This document shows, one piece after another, positions 32,735 to 37,807 of a DNA stretch of 37,807 bases (positions are counted from its first letter, which is position 1; every line of letters begins with the position of its first letter). Origin of the DNA: CAYWNK01 sp047639615 (GTDB taxonomy: Bacteria; Planctomycetota; UBA1135; GCA-002686595); contig JBLIOL010000009.1 in NCBI GenBank assembly GCA_047639615.1, positions 1 to 37,807 of the forward strand, written 5' to 3'. Made by a program: the position numbers and the translations under genes. Below the pieces are notes generated by a model. The model saw only the letters and a program-made list of their open reading frames with translations, searched no databases and was not told the DNA's origin.

Positions 32735-34956
32735 TAGCTGCCTCCACCGAACAGGTGTCCGAAGCGCAGGGCGCTGATCACGTGCACGATGACCAAGAGC
32801 ACCATCAACACCGCGGCCCAGCGATGAATGTAGCGCCAGGTCGACATCATCGAGCGCAGGTCCTCGTAGCGCGCGGCCATCAACGCCATGCGGTGGGCGC
32901 GTCGAGCCAATGCGATTACGCGCCGCACCTGGGCTTCGGGCACGCCGCTTCCCAAGCCTTCCCGGGCCAAATCTCCCAAGCAGTCCTTCAGTGCACGGCG
33001 CTGGTGCAGGATGCCCAACAGGCGATGTACGAGCGTACGCTTCCAGCGCTCGCGCTCGACCAGCTCATGCACGGCCGTCCTCGCTCGCTCACCAAAGGCC
33101 TGATGCTCGCGCTCCCACTCACCAGCCAACCGCAGGACCCGATCGCGCACCTCGTCCAATGCTAATTCGCGCCCCATGGTCGCCCGCGGCACGAAGGCAT
33201 ACAGGTAGCGCCCGATCGCGCCCGTGATGATGATCACCACCAAACCGATGAGCGCGTGGCCCCCCACGGAATCGCGCGGCGCCATGCCCGAGTGCAGCAG
33301 GGCGAGCATCAAGGCCAGGAGACCCGTCACCACATGTGAAGTCATCCAGGCGCGCGGCGAGCCCCAGCGCAGGGGCAGGCCTGGCACCCGGCGCAGCAGG
33401 TAGCAGAGGTTGGCGAGGATGCACACCACGCCAGCGATACCGAAGCCGAGCCCCCAATCGCGTGACGGGCGTAGGAAGCCGTGCAGTTGATGCGCGGGGC
33501 GCTCGTGCAGGGGCAGCACGTAGTAGTTCCAATAGAAGCCAACCCAGGCCGCCATCACCAGTGCCGAGACGCTGGCGATGATCAGCGTGCGTAGCAGGCT
33601 CGGATCACCACTGCGGGGCGCGGCTTCCTGGGCGCGCTCTTCTGGGTCGAAGGAGACGCCGCAATCCTCCAGGAGTTTGAAGGGTGGCACACCGCCGACC
33701 ATGATGAAGACATCGTCGAAGGGGCGCGCTTGCCGCTCGCAGCCCGCGCTGGTGTTCACTTCGAACTCCACTTGCTGCGGGTGGATGTGCACCACTTGGG
33801 ATCCGAGCAAGAGGCTGAGCTGGCCCTCTTTCAGGGCCTCCTGAAGGTGGGCTTCATTGCGCGCCTTGATGCGCGAGAAACTATCCTTGCGGTAGGAGAG
33901 CAGCACCTGATTGCCGCTCTGTTTCGCGAGCCCGAGGGCCGCTTCCACCGCGCTATCTCCGCCGCCTACCACTAGGATGCGCCGATCTACGAAAGAGCGC
34001 GCGTCTACGAGGGAGTAGGCCACATGCAGCAACTCTTCGCCCGGCACGCCCAGCTTGCGCGGAATTCCACGGCGCCCCAGGGCCAGGCACACATGGCGAG
34101 CCTGCAGGGGCGGGCGCGAGGAGCGCACTTCGAAATGCCCATCCGCATGCCGAACGACCCCTTCGAAGGTGACGTTCTCCTCGATGGGTAGCTCATGCTC
34201 TTGGGCCAGGTCAACCCAGAGTTCAATGAGCTCCTCCTTGGACCAAGTCTCGCGCTGCATGGATCCATACAAGGGCAGCTCCGCTGGCTGGGTCATGACC
34301 AGCTTGCCGCGCGGGTAGTGGGCCACGGTGCCGCCCAGGGTGTCGCGTTCGAGCACCTGAAAATTCAAGCCCAGCTCGCGGGCCTGCAGGGCGCAGGCGA
34401 TGCCCGCCGGCCCCGCACCCACGATGCACAGGTCGAGCACGTCGTTGTTCTCCGTGCTGGGGGAGAGGCGCCGGCCCACCTCGCGCGCGATGGCAGAGCC
34501 GTGGGCGATCGCTGTGCGGATCAGGGCAAAGCCCGTCACTTCGCCAGCAAGAAATAGCCCCGGCGCATGGGGCGACTCGAGCCCCTCATCGAGTACGGGC
34601 AGATCGTGTCGGTGGGACAGGTCGCCCAGGGTCAGCGCGATCGCACCCACCGGACACTCCTCCGCACAGCGTCCGTGCCCCAGGCAGCGCGCGCCATGCA
34701 CCACCACCGCCTGGCCATGCAAGATGTCGAGCACGCCCTCCTCCGGGCACGCGGCCACACACACACCGCAGCCGATGCAGCGACTGCCGTCGATGGCCGG
34801 GTACTGCAATCTGGCGCGGTCGCTTCCGCGTTCACGGGCGACCTGTCGCTGCGCATGACCGGCCGCCATCGAACGCAATTCCTTGCGGCGTAGCAGCGCT
34901 GAGCTCAGTGCGAGACTGAGACCCAGCAACAAGAGGCTGAGCACTCCCCAAGTCAT
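32734..34956 (-). CDS. Membrane flavin/iron-sulfur oxidoreductase with haem-b domain
   Basis: A 740-residue fusion. One N-terminal helix (3-22) is followed by a two-cluster ferredoxin segment: Cys60, 63, 66, 70 is a full [4Fe-4S] set, but the second (Cys91, His94, Cys97, Cys101) has His in place of one Cys. An FAD/NAD(P) thioredoxin-reductase-like part follows, with GAGPAG at 180-185 and a second dinucleotide site GGGDS at 331-335. The C-terminal third has about five helices. Two of these carry His pairs 14 residues apart (His541/His555 and His711/His725), the spacing for two stacked b haems. It probably moves electrons between NAD(P)H or ferredoxin, the quinone pool and the 26-haem protein, which starts at its stop codon. 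Confidence 0.88.
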   Translation of the reverse strand: MTWGVLSLLLLGLSLALSSALLRRKELRSMAAGHAQRQVARERGSDRARLQYPAIDGSRCIGCGVCVAACPEEGVLDILHGQAVVVHGARCLGHGRCAEECPVGAIALTLGDLSHRHDLPVLDEGLESPHAPGLFLAGEVTGFALIRTAIAHGSAIAREVGRRLSPSTENNDVLDLCIVGAGPAGIACALQARELGLNFQVLERDTLGGTVAHYPRGKLVMTQPAELPLYGSMQRETWSKEELIELWVDLAQEHELPIEENVTFEGVVRHADGHFEVRSSRPPLQARHVCLALGRRGIPRKLGVPGEELLHVAYSLVDARSFVDRRILVVGGGDSAVEAALGLAKQSGNQVLLSYRKDSFSRIKARNEAHLQEALKEGQLSLLLGSQVVHIHPQQVEFEVNTSAGCERQARPFDDVFIMVGGVPPFKLLEDCGVSFDPEERAQEAAPRSGDPSLLRTLIIASVSALVMAAWVGFYWNYYVLPLHERPAHQLHGFLRPSRDWGLGFGIAGVVCILANLCYLLRRVPGLPLRWGSPRAWMTSHVVTGLLALMLALLHSGMAPRDSVGGHALIGLVVIIITGAIGRYLYAFVPRATMGRELALDEVRDRVLRLAGEWEREHQAFGERARTAVHELVERERWKRTLVHRLLGILHQRRALKDCLGDLAREGLGSGVPEAQVRRVIALARRAHRMALMAARYEDLRSMMSTWRYIHRWAAVLMVLLVIVHVISALRFGHLFGGGS

Positions 34957-34962
34957 GAGAGT

Positions 34963-34967
34963 CCTCC
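34963..34967 (-). promoter_or_regulatory. Shine-Dalgarno site for the oxidoreductase gene
   Basis: GGAGG on the minus strand lies about 6 nt before the ATG at 34956. It is the best ribosome site in the window and confirms the first gene of the electron-transfer operon. Confidence 0.8.
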
Positions 34968-35009
34968 ACTCGTTATCGATGGGCTCGGTAGGCGGCGTTT
35001 CACAGCGAG

Positions 35010-35022
35010 GTCGATCTTCGAC
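35010..35022. promoter_or_regulatory. Short palindrome upstream of the electron-transfer operon
   Basis: GTCGA-TCT-TCGAC, 5-bp arms with a 3-nt centre, about 54 nt before the start codon. It could be an operator; palindromes this short also occur by chance. Confidence 0.3.
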
Positions 35023-35131
35023 GGATGGGAGCAGCGAGGACCCTTACAGGTCGCTCATGTGAAGCAATATCTGTTCCACCGCGGCTCCAGCGCGTGCGCG
35101 GGCCTACGCGCCCAGGGGCTGGTCTACCAAA

Positions 35132-35145
35132 TGGACTTTTGTCCA
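35132..35145. promoter_or_regulatory. Second palindrome upstream of the operon
   Basis: TGGAC-TTTT-GTCCA, perfect 5-bp arms, about 176 nt before the oxidoreductase start and 74 nt after the transporter gene's stop. It could be an operator or the core of a weak terminator. Confidence 0.3.
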
Positions 35146-35218
35146 CAATCTGGACGCCGCATCGTCGGCCGTCGCCCTACGCCATTGTCCGTAGATAGTG
35201 GCGTGGCGCTGACTAGCG

Positions 35219-37450
35219 CTAGTTGCGCTCGCGTGGAGCCGTCGCCGCAAGCAATGCGGGCAACAGAATCAAATCGCCCAGGAGTGCGGCGATCAATCCG
35301 ATCACGGCGATCAGTGCGAAGAGCTTCGAGGTGGCGATGCTCGACAGGAACATCACACCAAAGCCGCACAGTAGTACGAGGGTGGTCGCGATCAGGGCGC
35401 GCCCCACGTGCAGGAAGGCTTGAATGGCCGCCTCGGAGGGTTCCAAACCTGCGCGTCTTTCGTGTTGGTAGCGCGCGAGCAAGTGGATCGTGTCGTCCAC
35501 CGCGATCCCCAGGCAAACCGTGAAAGCCAGCACGCTGGCCACCTGCAGCTGAATGCCCAAGGCCACTAGCACGCTGCCCGCGACCGCCAAGGGGAAGACA
35601 TTGGGTAGCACCGCCACCAGGCCCAAGCGCCAGGAGCGGAAGGCCGCCGCTAGCACCAACACTATCACGCCCGCCGCGAGCCATAGGCCGCGCGAGAAGT
35701 CGACGATGATCAGGTTCACGTTGCGGCGCGCGACGTAGCCCGTGCCCGTGATGTGCAGGCCGAAGTCCGGGTGGGCTTCGCGCAGCTGGCGCATATTCGA
35801 TTCCAGGCGCTGGTAGGCGGGCTCCGTAACATCGCTGCCCGCATCGGGCACGGTGTAGCTCACCAAAGCGCGACCCTTATCGGGCTGCAGGTAGCGCCGC
35901 CCGAGGCCTTGGGGCAAGTCCGCGACCCGGTCCAAGAGAGTCTCATCGCCGCGCGTCACCTGGGCCAGGGCCCGCGCGGAGAGCGGGCCGTGGCAGAAGG
36001 GTTCGTTCTCAAGCATCTGCTCGATGTGCTGCAAGGCGAGCGCGAGGCCCTCAGGGACTTGACCCTCGGCCGCATCCGCGTCCCATTCGACCAGGATCGC
36101 GCTCCAAAGACTGCCTCCGAAGGCCTGCTCCACTTCGCCGAGCACATGCACGGCCTCTTGATCGTCGGGCACGACTTCCGTCAGCCGGTTCTCGGGCTTC
36201 AACTGCAGACTCAGCAGCGCCATGCCCAGGGTCAAGAGCCCGCCGATCCAAGACACGGCCACGCGCCGGCGCATGACCGCGCGCATGATGCGCTCGGCGG
36301 GGCCGTGCAGGCCCGAGTAGCGCTCGCTCATGCTCTCGCCGCGCGTGTCCTTCAGGAACCACGCGGAGAGCAGTGGCACCAGGATCAGCACCGCTAGGAA
36401 AGTCAGTGCGACCGACATGGCGAAGAGCACGCCGAAGTGGCGGATGACCTCCACGCGCGAGAGGCTGAGCGATAGAAAGCCGATGGCCGTGGTGAGCGAG
36501 GTCAGGGCGCAGGGTAGACCCAGCTCGCGGATAGCGCTCGCGCCCGCCTGCATGGGGGAGAGGCCCGCCTCGCGCCGGCGCAGGATGTGCACCATCAGAT
36601 GCACGGAGTCCGTGAAGGCGATCACCAGGATCAGCAGCGGCAGCTGCGTGTTCATCAGGTTCAGCCGATCGCCGGAGAGGCCCAGGGTCCCGAGACCCCA
36701 GAAGGCTGCGACGATGGAAGCCGCCGAGGTCACCAGTACCGGCCCGATGCGCCGGAAGACCAACGCGCCTACGAGCATGCCGAGCAATCCGCCCAGCAGA
36801 GCGAAGAGCGTTTGCTCACGGCGGATCGCGTCGAAGATCACGATGCGCAGTGGCGGGATGCCGGTGGCTTGCACCTGTAGCTGACCCTCGGAAGTGACCC
36901 GCGCGGCGAGCTCCTGCAGGCGCTCCACCGGCCCGCGCAGATCGTCTACCTTCATATCCCGGCCTTCCAGCTGGGCCACCACCAACGCGGACCGGCCGTC
37001 CTCGGACAGGAGCTGACGCGCCAGGGGGTGATCCGCGAGGACGCTCGCCAGAGCCTCCCAGCTGGCGCCCTCAGCGTCTTGCGTGGGCCAGACGGGAATT
37101 GGCAGCAGCCCCAGGGGGCCGCGCTGGATAAGGCTGCTGGGAGAGACGGCTGAGCGCACTCCAGGCGTCGCGGCAGCGGCGCGCGTGAGCTCGGCTAAGG
37201 CCAGGCCGCCCTCGCGCTCCAGGAGCCGCTCGCTGCGCACGAAGAGCAGCACATCGCCATCGTCCGAGCCGAAGTTATCCCAGACCTCTTCCAGACGCCG
37301 GAACTCCTCATCGTCCGAGCGAAAGAGGGACGAGGGCTTGTCATCGATCTCCAGCCGAGAGACGCCCACGCCCGCCAAGGCGCAAAGGCCCATGAGCAGA
37401 GCGACCAGCACGCTCGGGCGCTTCAGGAAGAGGTTTGCGAGCCAGGCCAT
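35219..37450 (-). CDS. RND-superfamily (MMPL-type) transporter
   Basis: A 743-residue polytopic protein with the MMPL layout: helix 1 at about 12-31, a large periplasmic loop (about 35-210), a cluster of five helices with a sterol-sensing-like core (about 215-370), a second helix at about 400, a second loop, and five more helices to the C-terminus. 'NTQLPLLILVIAFTDSVHLMVHILRRREAG' and 'LAFTVCLGIAVDDTIHLLARYQHERRAG' are the paired Asp motifs of the two halves, which carry the proton path. Family members export lipids or hydrophobic molecules (including hopanoid-related HpnN); the substrate here is unknown. It precedes the electron-transfer operon by 262 nt and is not clearly part of it. Confidence 0.9.
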   Translation of the reverse strand: MAWLANLFLKRPSVLVALLMGLCALAGVGVSRLEIDDKPSSLFRSDDEEFRRLEEVWDNFGSDDGDVLLFVRSERLLEREGGLALAELTRAAAATPGVRSAVSPSSLIQRGPLGLLPIPVWPTQDAEGASWEALASVLADHPLARQLLSEDGRSALVVAQLEGRDMKVDDLRGPVERLQELAARVTSEGQLQVQATGIPPLRIVIFDAIRREQTLFALLGGLLGMLVGALVFRRIGPVLVTSAASIVAAFWGLGTLGLSGDRLNLMNTQLPLLILVIAFTDSVHLMVHILRRREAGLSPMQAGASAIRELGLPCALTSLTTAIGFLSLSLSRVEVIRHFGVLFAMSVALTFLAVLILVPLLSAWFLKDTRGESMSERYSGLHGPAERIMRAVMRRRVAVSWIGGLLTLGMALLSLQLKPENRLTEVVPDDQEAVHVLGEVEQAFGGSLWSAILVEWDADAAEGQVPEGLALALQHIEQMLENEPFCHGPLSARALAQVTRGDETLLDRVADLPQGLGRRYLQPDKGRALVSYTVPDAGSDVTEPAYQRLESNMRQLREAHPDFGLHITGTGYVARRNVNLIIVDFSRGLWLAAGVIVLVLAAAFRSWRLGLVAVLPNVFPLAVAGSVLVALGIQLQVASVLAFTVCLGIAVDDTIHLLARYQHERRAGLEPSEAAIQAFLHVGRALIATTLVLLCGFGVMFLSSIATSKLFALIAVIGLIAALLGDLILLPALLAATAPRERN

Positions 37451-37505
37451 GGACGGCGCCCATGATTCACGATCTAGCCCAAGAGGCCAATGCCTAGCCC
37501 CGGAA

Positions 37506-37807
37506 TCAGCCGCGTTCCGTGCGCGTCATCAGGCTCGGCAGGCGCGCGGGGTCCGTGGTGCTGGCGTAGCTCTCACGGCCTTGGGCCATGTAGGCCGTGG
37601 GCGTGTTCGAGGGCGCGATGCCTGCCAAGCCCAGTTGCTCCAGGAGCTCGGGCTCGCGCCCGGGGTCCACGCTCTGAACGACGCGGCTCGCCACGTAGGG
37701 CCGCAGGGCAGCCTGGCGCAAGGCGCGGGTTAGGTCATGCTCGCGGTCGCCCACCACGATCACATGCACGGGCGGGTGGTAGAGCAGGTCCACGGCGCGA
37801 CCGTAGT
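37506..37807 (-). CDS. DUF255 (YyaL-like) protein, C-terminal end only
   Basis: The frame is open from the right edge to a stop at 37506, about 99 residues. The end reads 'PPVHVIVVGDREHDLTRALRQ', then 'RPYVASRVVQSVDPG' and 'PTAYMAQGRESYASTTDPARLPSLM', which matches the last part of thioredoxin-domain DUF255 proteins related to YyaL. The thioredoxin fold and the (alpha/alpha)6 barrel would lie beyond the window. The cellular role of the family is not established. It lies upstream of the transporter gene on the same strand, with a 55-nt gap. Confidence 0.75.
   Translation of the reverse strand, partial: YGRAVDLLYHPPVHVIVVGDREHDLTRALRQAALRPYVASRVVQSVDPGREPELLEQLGLAGIAPSNTPTAYMAQGRESYASTTDPARLPSLMTRTERG

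Overview
The window is GC-rich bacterial chromosome with long coding runs, few Shine-Dalgarno sites and many exported proteins. Large multihaem cytochromes, a PPi-type phosphofructokinase, HEAT-repeat proteins, a split b6-like cytochrome b and exported proteins with odd C-terminal tails suggest a Planctomycetota-like organism. That is an inference from style; there is no rRNA or other marker gene in the window. I see no prophage, insertion sequence or CRISPR array.

Layout. (1) 1-3723, minus strand: three overlapping pilin-like genes followed by an exported HEAT-repeat gene that runs off the left edge. (2) 3830-8184, plus: a small HAMP membrane protein, a 694-residue anchored protein of unknown function, a minus-strand tRNA-Leu with the rare anticodon AAG, and a PPi-type phosphofructokinase. 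(3) 8297-16901, plus: a membrane HEAT protein, then a respiratory operon of Rieske protein, b6-like cytochrome b, a subunit IV-like protein, and a 1550-residue protein with eight c-type haems and a C-terminal blue-copper domain. (4) 17164-18669: two stand-alone copies of that copper domain, one apparently soluble and one a lipoprotein. (5) 18959-21007: a histidine-rich PDZ protein, followed by a 165-bp palindrome and a strong terminator. (6) 21243-22484, minus: a small hypothetical gene and an HDOD protein. (7) 22783-27613, plus: an exported hypothetical protein, a matrixin-like metalloprotease with IPT/TIG repeats, a lamin-tail-domain exported protein and a DEDDy exonuclease. (8) 34956-27620, minus: a tight four-gene electron-transfer operon. 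(9) 37450 to the right edge, minus: an RND/MMPL transporter and the C-terminal end of a DUF255 (YyaL-like) protein.

How the parts work together. Region 3 is a quinol:acceptor oxidoreductase. Electrons should pass from quinol through the Rieske protein and cytochrome b to the multihaem cytochrome and then to copper proteins. The fusion of the copper domain to the cytochrome and its stand-alone copies next door suggest that blue copper proteins are the mobile carriers here.

Region 8 encodes, in order, a membrane flavin/iron-sulfur/haem-b oxidoreductase, a 26-haem cytochrome, an outer-membrane beta-barrel and a 15-haem cytochrome. This has the parts list of a porin-cytochrome conduit for moving electrons across the outer membrane, with an inner-membrane quinone or NAD(P)H module attached. 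It is the strongest candidate in the window for an undescribed system.
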